A stretch of 64,000 nt of DNA from Lachnospiraceae bacterium AF51-6-b8A. Its GTDB lineage: Bacteria; Bacillota; Clostridia; Lachnospirales; Lachnospiraceae. The notes beneath the pieces were generated by a model, which did no database searches, was not told the DNA's origin, and saw nothing but the letters and a program-made list of their open reading frames with translations. A program made the translations under genes and the position numbers. Positions 20,147 to 29,199 of this stretch are shown here, in pieces; the first letter of the stretch is position 1, and the number at the start of each line of letters is the position of its first letter. The stretch spans positions 1 to 64,000 of the forward strand of contig JAQCZH010000003.1 in the NCBI GenBank assembly GCA_027682585.1. The letters run 5' to 3'.

Positions 20147-20880
20147 TTGTCCTTTCTGCGGCTAAACTCGACCAGACAGTAATTCTCTCCCTGCGGGGAT
20201 GTCATAAGTGCCTGGATCTTATCTTCCTTTTGCTCCTGCCCTGGCTCACAGCTCATCTTCAGTAGCAATTGATCCCCCCGCATGGCCTGTTTTCTATACT
20301 CCACCCGAACCAGACCAATTGCAAAATCTGTCGGCAGTTCTTTCCAGGCTGCCGCCACGAAATGGGTGTTGTTCATATGGCCATTGGTATCCAGCTGCAG
20401 GGAGTTCACAGTGAACACATAGCGCTTGAAGAAGCGTTCCAGCGGCTGAATCTTACGGGAAGGCCAGGGATAACTAAGCGCAGGTTCCTGTTCATAGTCC
20501 CTGATCATACTGTCCGGAATCCGGGACGGGAGCATACGCCGAAGGTCCATATATACCCAGATGCTGTTGACTCTGGCGTAGACACTGCCATCCTCACGGA
20601 CAACAAGCATATTGCGCATGCCGAACATGCCTCGAAAACGATATCCCCAGGTCTTGAGGGTCAGGCGATCTCCGATGTATGGCACACTGCCCTCCAGAGC
20701 AAGTTGATAATCTGTGACAAACCAGCCGCAGCCGACCCTCTTTAGATAGCGGATGTCATAGCCCAGATCCTGGGCGTGAAACGTGGCTACATCCTGCAGG
20801 AGATCAAAGAGGGCAGGCAGAGTCAGATACCCTTCCTGATCCACCTGTGAGTATCCGATTCTCGTGCTCATCTCATACAT
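20143..20880 (-). CDS. acyl-ACP thioesterase
   Basis: A 245-residue double-hotdog thioesterase of the bacterial acyl-ACP thioesterase (FatA/FatB-like) family that releases fatty acids from acyl carrier protein. The N-terminal hotdog begins MSTRIGYSQVDQEGYL. The second contains the active-site motif LDTNGHMNNTHFV, with the conserved Asn and His. It overlaps both neighbours (YfbR-like upstream, cvfB downstream), so the three genes form a coupled unit. No signal peptide is present; it acts in the cytoplasm. Confidence 0.88.
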   Translation of the reverse strand: MYEMSTRIGYSQVDQEGYLTLPALFDLLQDVATFHAQDLGYDIRYLKRVGCGWFVTDYQLALEGSVPYIGDRLTLKTWGYRFRGMFGMRNMLVVREDGSVYARVNSIWVYMDLRRMLPSRIPDSMIRDYEQEPALSYPWPSRKIQPLERFFKRYVFTVNSLQLDTNGHMNNTHFVAAAWKELPTDFAIGLVRVEYRKQAMRGDQLLLKMSCEPGQEQKEDKIQALMTSPQGENYCLVEFSRRKDK

Positions 20881-21499
20881 GGCTGTCTCTCCCCAGAAGC
20901 TGGTCTAACGTCTTTCCATAGGAGGGCAGAAAAACATCTGCAAAGTCAGCCACCTCCGGATAATCCGCAGCCATTCTTTGAACCGCGTTCCAGATGGATT
21001 CTCTTGCCGTCCGAAACTCCCGGTTGCCGGCATCTTCCTCCTCCATACACTTGATCAGGGCGGAGAGTTTGTCTGCCGCCTTGACCAATTTCCGCATATA
21101 GATCTCCTCGGCATCATCGCCGCCAAAAAAGAGTTCCTCATAATCCTGCCTCAGGTCTTCGGGAAGAAGATCAAGCAGCCTGTGCTCCGCCCTGGCCTCT
21201 ACATCTTTATAGGCGCCAAGCATCCGCTCGTCCCCATATTTAACCGGTGTAGGCATATCCCCGGTAATAATCTCGGATGCATCATGATAGAGACCGACCA
21301 GAGCCGCCTTCTCTGCATCAAGGGAATGGCCATGGCGTCGATTGGCCAAAACACAGAGGGCATGAGCAATCACCGCCACATCCAGGCTATGCTCGCTTAA
21401 GGTCTCCGCGCGGGCATTTCTCATAAGGGCCCAGCGCTCAATATACTTCATTCGGGACAGGGTTGCGAAAAAATGGGACTCTTCCCTCTTTATCTCCAT
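20873..21499 (-). CDS. yfbR: YfbR-like 5'-deoxynucleotidase (HD domain)
   Basis: A 208-residue HD-domain phosphohydrolase resembling E. coli YfbR, which dephosphorylates deoxynucleoside 5'-monophosphates. The family start HFFATLSRMKYIERWALMRN is followed by AETLSEHSLDVAVIAHAL (metal His), GLYHDASEIITGDMPTPVKY (HD pair) and KAADKLSALIKC. The open frame continues 48 codons further upstream into the tRNA-Gln gene; the ATG at 21499 is chosen because GAGGAGGAAG lies directly before it and because the family begins there. Confidence 0.92.
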   Translation of the reverse strand: MEIKREESHFFATLSRMKYIERWALMRNARAETLSEHSLDVAVIAHALCVLANRRHGHSLDAEKAALVGLYHDASEIITGDMPTPVKYGDERMLGAYKDVEARAEHRLLDLLPEDLRQDYEELFFGGDDAEEIYMRKLVKAADKLSALIKCMEEEDAGNREFRTARESIWNAVQRMAADYPEVADFADVFLPSYGKTLDQLLGRDSHV

Positions 21500-21632
21500 G
21501 CTCTTCCTCCTCAGGTCATATTCGAAAAACCATTTCTCAGTACTGACAGGCTTTGGTCCAGGCTCATATGCGCGTTCGAAATACCGATTGAAAAGACCCC
21601 GCCGATGCAGATCGACGAGGTCTTCCATGAAG

Positions 21633-21704
21633 CTGGCCCACAAGGATTCGAACCTTGAAATGACGGAGTCAGAGTCCGCTGCCTTACCGTTTGGCTATGG
21701 GCCA
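21633..21704 (-). tRNA. tRNA-Gln (anticodon CUG)
   Basis: A 72-base tRNA on the minus strand: acceptor TGGCCCA/TGGGCCA, anticodon loop CTCTGAC giving CUG (reads CAG), T arm with GTTCGAATC, and discriminator G. CCA is not encoded. It is 134 bases upstream of the YfbR-like gene in the same direction, with no clear terminator between them. Confidence 0.94.
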
Positions 21705-21736
21705 ATGTCTGAGCACTTGAAAACTCAACAATGGAT

Positions 21737-21765
21737 ATATTACCGGAGAGCCTCAGGGAAGTCAA
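21737..21765 (-). promoter_or_regulatory. tRNA-Gln promoter
   Basis: Minus-strand TTGACT (21760-21765), 17 bases, then TAATAT (21737-21742), about 33 bases upstream of the tRNA 5' end. The TAATAT -10 is the same as at the rrn and tRNA-Ser promoters. Confidence 0.7.
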
Positions 21766-21811
21766 GCAGGAATTCAATACAAGCGATCTTTCATGAATTC
21801 TGTACAAACTT

Positions 21812-22504
21812 TTATAATTCTCTTTCGATACCCTGCGTGAGAGTTGACAATCCGTCTCTTTTCTGCAAATCCAGAATCAGTTCTCCATCTGCCATCCCGT
21901 AACTGATCAGATCTTTCTCCTGCATTCGGGCCTTCCCAGCCGTCATATCCCGAATCTGCTCCTCCAGGCTTCTGAGCGCCGCCGGATCTGCCAGCAGTTC
22001 CAGTTCCACGCTTCCGGTGAAGGTCTCAGACAGAACGGGAATGGCCTCCTCTGCGATCAGATGCTCGAGTTTCCCATAGTCACTGTAGTCAAGAACCAGT
22101 CTGAGGGAAATTCCCTTCTTCTTTTCCATGATCCGGCTGACATTCAGCCCTGCTCTGGCCGCGTCCGTGTAAGCCCGTACCAGCCCTCCCGTTCCAAGCA
22201 GAGTTCCGCCGAAGTAGCGGGTCACTACCAGACAGACATCGGTCAGTCCCTGCGCGATCAAAAGATCCAGCATAGGCCGTCCTGCTGTCTGAGCCGGTTC
22301 TCCGTCATCAGAGCAATGCATGATGGGATTGATATCTCCGATAACATAAGCAGAACAGTTATGCCTGGCTTCCCAATATTGCTTCTTCCTGCCAGCGATG
22401 AAGGCTTGGGCTTCCTGGACAGAGGTCACAGGGGCAACATGAGCAATGAAACGTGACTTCTTTCGCTCAATTTCCGCCTTCCCGCCGCGATAAATAACCC
22501 TCAT
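21812..22504 (-). CDS. yigZ: YigZ/IMPACT family protein
   Basis: A 230-residue protein of the YigZ/IMPACT family. The N-terminal IMPACT domain includes the conserved stretches KKSRFIAHVAPV, HNCSAYVIG, SDDGEPAQTAGRPML and VVTRYFGGTLLGTGGLVRAYTDAA. The C-terminal 70 residues resemble the DUF1949 ferredoxin-like domain. The molecular role in bacteria is unsettled. I use the ATG at 22504 (family N terminus); a TTG 15 codons upstream lacks support. It is divergent from the PBP gene. Confidence 0.9.
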   Translation of the reverse strand: MRVIYRGGKAEIERKKSRFIAHVAPVTSVQEAQAFIAGRKKQYWEARHNCSAYVIGDINPIMHCSDDGEPAQTAGRPMLDLLIAQGLTDVCLVVTRYFGGTLLGTGGLVRAYTDAARAGLNVSRIMEKKKGISLRLVLDYSDYGKLEHLIAEEAIPVLSETFTGSVELELLADPAALRSLEEQIRDMTAGKARMQEKDLISYGMADGELILDLQKRDGLSTLTQGIEREL

Positions 22505-22520
22505 AGGATCGTTTTCTTTC

Positions 22521-22529
22521 TGATATAAT
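22521..22529 (+). promoter_or_regulatory. extended -10 promoter for the PBP gene
   Basis: TGATATAAT on the plus strand is a perfect extended -10 (TGN followed by TATAAT), 81 bases before the PBP start. No good -35 is present at the right distance, which is usual for extended -10 promoters. It overlaps the 5' end region of the divergent yigZ. Confidence 0.6.
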
Positions 22530-22609
22530 GAAATAGATTCTGAACTCAATTTATCATAGCAGGGGAGTTATCGCCTGACAAGGCATTTACCTCCCTATGA
22601 GGTACCCCA

Positions 22610-25201
22610 ATGAATTACGGCAAGAAAGAAACTTCTGCCCGCATCCGTCAGATCTCTCAGAAACAGGGTCGTGCCGGCCATCACTTTCTTCTGGTCTTCG
22701 GCCGCACCATTTTTATCAGCCTTCTGATCCTGCTTGTCATTGCCGGCCTCGGCAGCGCCGTTTATATCAGACATCTGATCCAAAAGCTACCCGACACTGC
22801 CTCTGTCAATATCAGTCCCAGCGGCTTCAAGTCTGTCATTCTGGATCAGGAAGGGCATGAACTGGACAGTCTTGCCGCCTCCGGCGCCAACCGCACTTAT
22901 GTAACGATCGACAAAATTCCTGATTCCGTCCAGAAGGCCTTTGTCGCCATTGAGGACGAGCGTTTCTACAGCCATCACGGGGTGGACTACCAGGGTCTTC
23001 TGCGCGCTCTTGCCACCGGCATCCTCTCCGGCGGTTCCAATATGCAGGGTGCCTCAACCATTACCCAGCAGCTGTTGAAAAACAACTATTTCACGGGCTG
23101 GACGGCGGAGCGGTCATTCAGGGACAAACTGGACCGCAAGATCCAGGAGCAGGTTCTGGCTGCCCGGATTGAGCAGGTCACCAGCAAGGAGACCATCCTG
23201 GAGAACTATCTCAACACCATCAACTTAGGGCAGAGTACGCTTGGTGTCGAAGCTGCCAGCCAGCGCTATTTCGGTAAATCGGTCTCTGATCTGAATCTGT
23301 CTGAGAGCGCGGTTCTCGCAGCAACCACCCAGAACCCGACCCGCTATAATCCAATCACGAATCCCGACCAGAACGCGATCCGCCGCAAGCGGGTGCTGGA
23401 CTATATGCTCAAGGATCATTTCATTGATGATGCCGCTTACAGGGCGGCTCTGGAGGATGATGTCTATCCCCGGATCGCCGAGAACAATGAGGCGGCGTCC
23501 GCCTCCAAGAATGTCAGTTCCTATTTCACGGACGCCCTGACCGACCAGGTTGTTCAGGACCTGATCAATCAGGCTCACTATTCCGAAAACGAGGCCTACA
23601 AGCTGCTCTACAGTGGAGGACTGACCATTTACTCCACCCAGGATGCGGGAATCCAGAAAATCGCCGACGAAGAAGTCAACGAGACTTCCAACTATGCGGG
23701 CAAGCCCCGGTACTCCTTTTCTTACCGACTGACCGTAACCAAAGCAGATAAGAGTACCCAGAATTATTCCGACCAGACAATGCTCTCCTACTACCGGTCC
23801 TCCAATCCCAACTACAGCCTGCTCTTTCCCAGTCAGGAGGCTGCTCAGACCGCAATTGATCAGTACAAGAGGGACATCATGGAAGAGGGCGACAGCATCG
23901 CCGACGGCAATGAGAAGGTAACCTTCACCCTTCAGCCACAGGTTGCCGTTACCGTCATGGATCAGTCCGACGGGAGGGTTCTGGCCCTGGTAGGCGGCCG
24001 CGGCGACAAAACAGGCAATAAAACTCTGAACCGCGCCAGCAAGGTGACCCGCCAGCCCGGTTCTACATTCAAAATTCTGGCTGCCTACGCCCCCGCTCTG
24101 GATGCCGCCGGCAAAACCCTGGCAACCGTACAGGACGATGCCCCCTACAAATACAAGAACGGTTCTCCCCTTCAGAACGCCGATCGAACCTACCGGGGGA
24201 TGACCACCTACCGTGAGGCCATTGTCCAGTCCATCAACATCGTGACCGTCAAGGCACTGACCGAGATCGGCACAGACCTGGGATTCCAATACGTGAAAAA
24301 ATTTGGCTTTACAACCATCTCAGATAAGGATAACACCCAGGCTCTGGCCATCGGCGGCATCACTTACGGAGTCACCAACATGGAACTGACTGCCGCCTAC
24401 GCCGCCATTGCCAACAAAGGTTCTTACAACCGTCCCCATCTCTACACGAAAGTCCTGGATCACAACGGCAGGGTTCTCCTGTCCCAGGAGAACCCCACCT
24501 CCCAACAGGTGATCAAGCCAAGTACCGCCTGGCTTTTGACCAGCGCCATGCAGGATGTCATGACCAGAGGTACCGGAACGGATGCCAATGTCAAGGGGAT
24601 TACTCTGGCCGGCAAGACCGGTACCACCAATGACGAGCGCGACTATCTCATGGAAGGTTATTCCGGCTACTACACCGTCGGGCTCTGGGGCGGTTATGAC
24701 GATAACTCGCCCCAGACCTCTTCTGCCTACAGCAAGAAAATCTGGAAAAAGATCATGGCTCGAATCCATGAGGGAAAGTCCAACCTCAACTTCGAAATGC
24801 CCGCGGGGATCACCCAGGCTTCCGTCTGTTCTGTCTCCGGCAAGCTTCCTGTTCCCGGGCTCTGTGACGCTGACCCCAGAGGAAGCAAGGTCATCAAGGA
24901 GTATTTTGCTGAGGGAACGGTTCCCACGGAATCCTGCGACCGCCACGTCAAAGTTGACATCGACATCCGCACCGGCCAAATCGCAGCACCCGGAACGCCT
25001 TCCGATCAAATCATCAGTGGCATCTTTATCAGGGACGGTTCAGCGCATACACCAGATGCGGCCTATGCCATCTCCTCTGCAGCCTTAAATGGCACCGCCC
25101 CTTCCCCAAAATTCCAGTTTGAGATGCCTGGAAAACCGGATGAGAAGCCGAAAGAAAATCAGGATCCTTCCTCCAACGGAGAACAAGCCCCAGCCCAATA
25201 A
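22610..25201 (+). CDS. class A penicillin-binding protein 1A
   Basis: A bifunctional peptidoglycan synthase, 863 residues. A basic cytoplasmic N terminus and one TM (about 31-55) precede the glycosyltransferase domain, whose catalytic Glu is 115 in IEDERFYSHHGVD; the GASTITQQLLKN motif follows. The transpeptidase has SxxK at Ser485 (GSTFK), SxN at Ser541 (SIN) and KTG at Lys669. The final 40 or so residues are proline- and glutamate-rich. It is the only plus-strand gene in the first 47 kb and is therefore convergent with glnN. Confidence 0.95.
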   Translation: MNYGKKETSARIRQISQKQGRAGHHFLLVFGRTIFISLLILLVIAGLGSAVYIRHLIQKLPDTASVNISPSGFKSVILDQEGHELDSLAASGANRTYVTIDKIPDSVQKAFVAIEDERFYSHHGVDYQGLLRALATGILSGGSNMQGASTITQQLLKNNYFTGWTAERSFRDKLDRKIQEQVLAARIEQVTSKETILENYLNTINLGQSTLGVEAASQRYFGKSVSDLNLSESAVLAATTQNPTRYNPITNPDQNAIRRKRVLDYMLKDHFIDDAAYRAALEDDVYPRIAENNEAASASKNVSSYFTDALTDQVVQDLINQAHYSENEAYKLLYSGGLTIYSTQDAGIQKIADEEVNETSNYAGKPRYSFSYRLTVTKADKSTQNYSDQTMLSYYRSSNPNYSLLFPSQEAAQTAIDQYKRDIMEEGDSIADGNEKVTFTLQPQVAVTVMDQSDGRVLALVGGRGDKTGNKTLNRASKVTRQPGSTFKILAAYAPALDAAGKTLATVQDDAPYKYKNGSPLQNADRTYRGMTTYREAIVQSINIVTVKALTEIGTDLGFQYVKKFGFTTISDKDNTQALAIGGITYGVTNMELTAAYAAIANKGSYNRPHLYTKVLDHNGRVLLSQENPTSQQVIKPSTAWLLTSAMQDVMTRGTGTDANVKGITLAGKTGTTNDERDYLMEGYSGYYTVGLWGGYDDNSPQTSSAYSKKIWKKIMARIHEGKSNLNFEMPAGITQASVCSVSGKLPVPGLCDADPRGSKVIKEYFAEGTVPTESCDRHVKVDIDIRTGQIAAPGTPSDQIISGIFIRDGSAHTPDAAYAISSAALNGTAPSPKFQFEMPGKPDEKPKENQDPSSNGEQAPAQ

Positions 25202-25244
25202 ATGAATACCGATTTCGCAGGCATCCGATTATCATAGACCACAG

Positions 25245-25313
25245 AAAGATCCCCCTTCCGCGGGCCGTCCGCATTGTGTTCATGCGTACTGGTCTTTTCG
25301 GAGGGGGATCTTT
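25245..25313 (+). terminator. hairpin between convergent PBP and glnN genes
   Basis: AAAGATCCCCCT at 25245-25256 pairs with AGGGGGATCTTT at 25302-25313. The loop holds a second GCAT/ATGC hairpin. It probably ends PBP transcription, though the U-tract is short. The rest of 25314-25491 shows nothing else. Confidence 0.6.
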
Positions 25314-25491
25314 ATGATTCATGACAACAGAGTACACATAAAGTAAGTACTCCCTTGCATAGATGCTCCTGTCCAGTCACCTCTTCTGCCTTCAGAAGAT
25401 CAGATCGATGCATAATGACCGAATGGATCCGAAGCGTGTATCCTGTCGCACGGCCCATCGTCGGGTGAGTCGGCTTTCAAATTATACTGTC

Positions 25492-27621
25492 TTATACTTC
25501 AAAAATCAGATCTCCATACGAGGGCATGGGCCAGAGATCCTTATCCACAATCATCTCCAGCTCATCAACAGGCTGACGCAGATCATCCATCCTGGCCATG
25601 ACCGTCCCATGGAAATACTGCGCCCTTTTCTTACTGCCCTTCTGCTTATCAGCGTCAGCGACGGCCCTCTCAAGAGCTTTCAACGCTTTCTGCGTCTTAG
25701 CCAGAAGTTTGGAAGTATTCTTCAGTATCGTACTCTGAACAGAGGTATCTGCCTCCGGGCAGGCAGAAGACACCTGATTGATCGAGTCCGCCAACCTGGT
25801 CGAGTAACGGATGACCGCAGGCACAATAGATTTGGAAGCGACATCAACCATGGTCTTGGCCTCAATGTTAATCTCCTTGGCATACTGGTCATATTCGATC
25901 TCAACCCGGCTGTTGAGTTCCTCACGAGTAAATACATGGAAGCGCTCAAAGAGTTCTACGGTCGTGTCACTTGCCAGAGCGGGAATGGCATCAACCATAG
26001 AGCTGATATCCGGCAGGCCGCGGCGGGCCGCCTCCTGTCTCCACTCCTCAGAGTATCCGTTCCCATCGAAGACAATGCGCTGATGCCTGGTCATCAGATC
26101 CTTGATGATCCTCTGAACAGCGGCATCCCTGTCCTTGGCCTTTTCAAGCTGATCGCAGACATCCGCGAACTGTTCTGCGACAATGGTGTTCAGGACGACA
26201 TTAGCCTCACCGATGGAATCCTGTGAGCCGCACATGCGGAACTCAAACTTATTTCCTGTAAAAGCGAAAGGAGAAGTTCGGTTACGGTCTGTCGCATCCT
26301 TGGCGAAGTCCGGAATGGACTTGACGCCGGTCTGCATCTTAGCCCCCCTCTTGGAATGGGTTGCCTCTCCCTTATCAAGAACCTGCTCCATAACATCCGC
26401 CAACTGATCCCCCAGAAAAACCGAGATCACACAGGGAGGAGCCTCATTGCCCCCCAGCCGCTGATCATTGCCGATGTCAGCCGCGGACTCGCGAAGAAGG
26501 TCCGCGTGCTTGTCAACGGCAGCCAGAATGCAGGCCAGAGACAGAAGAAAGAGGGTATTTTCATGAGGCCGCTTGCCCGGATCCATCAGATTGATCCCGT
26601 CATCCGTCACCAGAGACCAGTTATTGTGCTTGCCGGACCCATTGACTCCGGCAAATGGCTTCTCATGCAAGAGACACTGCAGGTTATGGCGAATAGCAAC
26701 CTTCTTCAGCGTCTCCATCACCAGGTGATTCTGGTCAACAGCCACATTGCACTCCCCATAAATGGGTGCCAGCTCATGCTGAGCCGGAGCCACCTCATTG
26801 TGCTGTGTCTTGGAGGGTACGCCCAGCTTCCAGAGTTCCTCATTGACATCCTTCATGAAGGATTCAATGCGCTCCGGAATGGCTCCGAAGTAATGGTCGT
26901 CCATTTCCTGTCCCTTGGGCGGCATGGCTCCAAAGAGCGTTCGACCGGTATAGATTAAATCCTTGCGCTTTAAGTAATTGCCGCGGTCAACCAGGAAATA
27001 CTCCTGTTCTGCGCCCACAGAGGGAATGACTTTTTTTGACGTGGTATTGCCCAGAAGACGAAGGAGTCGAATGGCCTGCTCGTTAATCACCTCCATAGAG
27101 CGCAACAGGGGTGTCTTCTGATCCAGTGCCTCGCCGGTATACGCGCAGAAGGCAGTGGGTATACAGAGCGTCGCGCCAGCGGCATCCTGGCGAACGAAAG
27201 CATTGGAAGTACAGTCCCAGGCAGTATAGCCTCTTGCCTCAAAAGTGGCGCGCAGTCCGCCGGAAGGGAAGGAGGACGCATCCGGCTCACCCTTAATCAG
27301 CTCCTTGCCTGAGAAGGACATCAGAACCCTCCCGTCAGACATAGGCGCTGTGATGAAGGAATCATGCTTCTCTGCACTGACCCCATTCAGAGGCTGGAAC
27401 CAGTGCGTATAGTGGGTTGCCCCCTTCTCAATGGCCCATTCCTTCATCTCGTGCGCAACCACATCCGCAGTCTCAATATCAAGATCTCTGCCCTCACGAA
27501 TGGTCTGCTTGAGCTTCTGGTAGGTCTTCTTGGGAAGACGTTCACGCATTACAGTGTCATTAAATACATTCTCGCCAAATATATCCGTGACACTGCAGTA
27601 TGTCGTCTCTTTATTCTCCAT
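25492..27621 (-). CDS. glnN: glutamine synthetase, type III
   Basis: A 709-residue GSIII enzyme forming glutamine from glutamate and ammonia, the large type found in Bacteroidetes, Clostridia and cyanobacteria. Clear GSIII landmarks are an N-terminal domain with FPSGGLRATFEARGYTAWD, the catalytic GAEQEYFLVD and HNEVAPAQHELAPIY, the ATP-binding VNGSGKHNNWS, and NRTSPFAFTGNKFEFR. The AGGAGG before the ATG supports the start. It is preceded by a repeat-rich regulatory region. No ammonium transporter or PII gene is adjacent. Confidence 0.96.
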   Translation of the reverse strand: MENKETTYCSVTDIFGENVFNDTVMRERLPKKTYQKLKQTIREGRDLDIETADVVAHEMKEWAIEKGATHYTHWFQPLNGVSAEKHDSFITAPMSDGRVLMSFSGKELIKGEPDASSFPSGGLRATFEARGYTAWDCTSNAFVRQDAAGATLCIPTAFCAYTGEALDQKTPLLRSMEVINEQAIRLLRLLGNTTSKKVIPSVGAEQEYFLVDRGNYLKRKDLIYTGRTLFGAMPPKGQEMDDHYFGAIPERIESFMKDVNEELWKLGVPSKTQHNEVAPAQHELAPIYGECNVAVDQNHLVMETLKKVAIRHNLQCLLHEKPFAGVNGSGKHNNWSLVTDDGINLMDPGKRPHENTLFLLSLACILAAVDKHADLLRESAADIGNDQRLGGNEAPPCVISVFLGDQLADVMEQVLDKGEATHSKRGAKMQTGVKSIPDFAKDATDRNRTSPFAFTGNKFEFRMCGSQDSIGEANVVLNTIVAEQFADVCDQLEKAKDRDAAVQRIIKDLMTRHQRIVFDGNGYSEEWRQEAARRGLPDISSMVDAIPALASDTTVELFERFHVFTREELNSRVEIEYDQYAKEINIEAKTMVDVASKSIVPAVIRYSTRLADSINQVSSACPEADTSVQSTILKNTSKLLAKTQKALKALERAVADADKQKGSKKRAQYFHGTVMARMDDLRQPVDELEMIVDKDLWPMPSYGDLIFEV

Positions 27622-27694
27622 GCATTTTCCTCCTGTTAGACAATTTGCTGTTCTTCACCATTCAGTGGATCTGCGCGCATCCCACTGCCATAAA

Positions 27695-27763
27695 AATCAA
27701 ATGTGATTTTCTGTCAGTATCGATCACCATGGGACATCAAATGCAAATCACGCGAACATTTGA
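27695..27763 (-). promoter_or_regulatory. repeat-rich region upstream of glnN
   Basis: AAATCA and its complement TGATTT, four bases apart, lie at 27695-27710. TCAAATG occurs at 27697-27703 and 27737-27743, and its inverse CATTTGA at 27757-27763. The region lies between the fba terminator and the glnN start and may hold operator sites. I could not pick a convincing -10/-35 pair. Confidence 0.35.
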
Positions 27764-27775
27764 CTGTCACAAATC

Positions 27776-27818
27776 GTAAAAAGGGGCTATTCCGAAAATC
27801 ATACGGAACGCCCCTTTG
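27776..27818 (-). terminator. intrinsic terminator of fba
   Basis: On the minus strand AAAGGGGC and GCCCCTTT enclose a TTCCG/CGGAA inner stem and are followed by a run of Ts. It lies 56 bases after the fba stop codon. Confidence 0.85.
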
Positions 27819-27873
27819 CGTCAAAAATCAGCGGCACGCCATTGCGCCATGAAATTGTGCTTCTGTGTAAAAC

Positions 27874-28737
27874 TCACGCCTTGCCCACGCAGCCGAAGAC
27901 TTCGCTTCTCTCGCGGCAGACCTTCTTGATGGCCTCGGCGCCGGGAGCCAGAAGCTTACGGGGATCGAAACCCTTGCCTTCCTTATCCTTTCCCTGCTCG
28001 ATGTACTCACGAGTTGCAGCGGCAAACGCCCACTGACACTCAGAATTCACGTTTACCTTGGCGACACCCATGGAGACAGCCTTGCGGACCTGATCATCCG
28101 GAATGCCGGAACCGCCGTGGAGAACCAGAGGCATATCCCCGGTTTTGGCCTTGATTGCCTCGAGAACATCGAACTGAAGCCCCGCCCAGTTCTCTGGATA
28201 AGCGCCGTGAATATTGCCGATTCCGGCAGCAAGCATATCGACGCCCAGATCTGCAATGGTCTTGCACTCCTCAGGATCTGCACACTCACCAGTAGAAATA
28301 ACGCCGTCTTCCTCACCGCCGATACCGCCGACTTCACACTCAATGGAGAGCCCCAGCTTATGGGCGACTGCAACCAGCTCCCTGGCCTTAGCCAAATTCT
28401 CCTCAAAGGGGAGAGAGGAACCGTCAAACATGATCGATGTAAAGCCTGCCTTAATGCACTCATAAGCCGCATCATAGTTGCCGTGATCCAGATGAAGGGC
28501 GACAGGAACCGTAATTCCGAGAGAATCATGCATTGCGTAGACCATGGCAGCAACCGTTTTATAGCCGCCCATATACTTACCCGCACCCATGGATACGCCT
28601 AAGATGACGGGAACTTTGAGTTCCTCGCAGACCAGGAGAATAGACTTTGTCCATTCCAGATTATTGATGTTGAACTGAGGTACTGCGTAATGACCTGCAA
28701 CGGCCTTCTCCAGCATCTCCTTTGCTGATACGATCAT
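27874..28737 (-). CDS. fba: class II fructose-bisphosphate aldolase
   Basis: A zinc-dependent aldolase, 287 residues, cleaving fructose 1,6-bisphosphate in glycolysis. Visible landmarks are the N-terminal HYAVPQFNINNLEW, the zinc His in ALHLDHGNY, ECEVGGIGGEEDG, the GIGNIHGAYP motif and VLHGGSGIPDDQV near the phosphate site. The open frame extends 25 codons upstream, but GGAGGAATTT immediately before the ATG at 28737 and the family N terminus fix the start there. It has its own promoter and terminator and so forms a one-gene unit. Confidence 0.95.
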   Translation of the reverse strand: MIVSAKEMLEKAVAGHYAVPQFNINNLEWTKSILLVCEELKVPVILGVSMGAGKYMGGYKTVAAMVYAMHDSLGITVPVALHLDHGNYDAAYECIKAGFTSIMFDGSSLPFEENLAKARELVAVAHKLGLSIECEVGGIGGEEDGVISTGECADPEECKTIADLGVDMLAAGIGNIHGAYPENWAGLQFDVLEAIKAKTGDMPLVLHGGSGIPDDQVRKAVSMGVAKVNVNSECQWAFAAATREYIEQGKDKEGKGFDPRKLLAPGAEAIKKVCRERSEVFGCVGKA

Positions 28738-28820
28738 AAATTCCTCCGTTCTTGCTTGTCGCAATGACCTTGAAACGAGCCGCGGTCTGCTGAAAAACCA
28801 CGCCGGCCGCATCTGCCCGT

Positions 28821-28849
28821 ATTATAAAACAAGGCTCCATATCAAGCAA
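28821..28849 (-). promoter_or_regulatory. fba promoter
   Basis: Minus-strand TTGCTT (28844-28849), 17 bases, then TATAAT (28821-28826), leaving an 80-base leader. Further upstream an imperfect hairpin at 28928-28976 (ATTCCTG/CAGGAAT with CGGG/CCCG inside) lies in otherwise gene-free DNA. Confidence 0.6.
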
Positions 28850-29029
28850 GTTGCATTTCTTATAAATCCGATCGCCTTCCCCCCTGTCTCTTCCATCAAA
28901 GATTCTCTCCCGACAGACCAAAAGATGATTCCTGACGGGCAAAAAACGAAAGGCAAACCGGTCTCCCGGCAGGAATATGTCTATGAAAATACCAATTACT
29001 CTGCGTATCCTGTCCAGTCTTTCCTCACG

Positions 29030-29064
29030 AAAATACCCTGCCCGGTATCCGGGCAGGGTATTTT
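29030..29064 (-). terminator. perfect 16-bp hairpin, terminator of the small RNA locus
   Basis: AAAATACCCTGCCCGG, a 3-base loop and the exact complement CCGGGCAGGGTATTTT. Because the stem ends in A/T runs it could terminate transcription from either strand. It separates the small RNA locus from the fba promoter region. Confidence 0.85.
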
Positions 29065-29175
29065 CTACATCTATTAAGTTACAAAGGAGTTCTCTTATGT
29101 ATCTAACAGGTTAGATTTATGGGAGTTTATCGTTGGCATACGATATATTCGATACATAAAGGAACCAACAGGATG

Positions 29176-29191
29176 GTTAGGTTTCCCTAAC
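29176..29191. promoter_or_regulatory. operator-like site O2
   Basis: GTTAGGTTTCCCTAAC: GTTAG and CTAAC arms six bases apart, positioned at the expected transcription start of the small RNA locus. It resembles the TTAGG/CCTAA arms of DtxR/IdeR-type metal-repressor boxes, but the spacing differs, so the binder is uncertain. Confidence 0.5.
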
Positions 29192-29199
29192 TGACTTAT

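Larger units (their letters stand above)
29030..29193 (-). ncRNA. candidate small RNA with its own promoter and terminator
   Basis: A gene-free segment of about 165 bases lies between a good promoter (29200-29228) and a perfect hairpin (29030-29064) on the minus strand. The predicted RNA contains a long stem: TTATGTATC (plus strand 29153-29161 region) pairs perfectly with GATACATAA, extended by GGTTC/GAAC with one mismatch. The only frames inside are under 25 codons and lack a well-placed ribosome site. It could instead be a leader whose gene was lost. Confidence 0.45.

Noticed and set aside
21500..21643. N-terminal extension of the YfbR-like gene into tRNA-Gln
   Set aside because: The extra 48 residues have no family match and the start would be inside the tRNA; the ATG at 21499 has a strong ribosome site.
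23225..24289. Long 354-codon minus-strand frame opposite the PBP gene
   Set aside because: It is antisense to a protein with all catalytic motifs of a class A PBP, and its own translation shows no recognisable domain.
29080..29190. Tiny plus-strand frames after AAAGGAG at 29083
   Set aside because: The frame after this good-looking ribosome site ends after five codons; the next is 23 codons without a site. They lie opposite the small RNA candidate and are not supported as genes.
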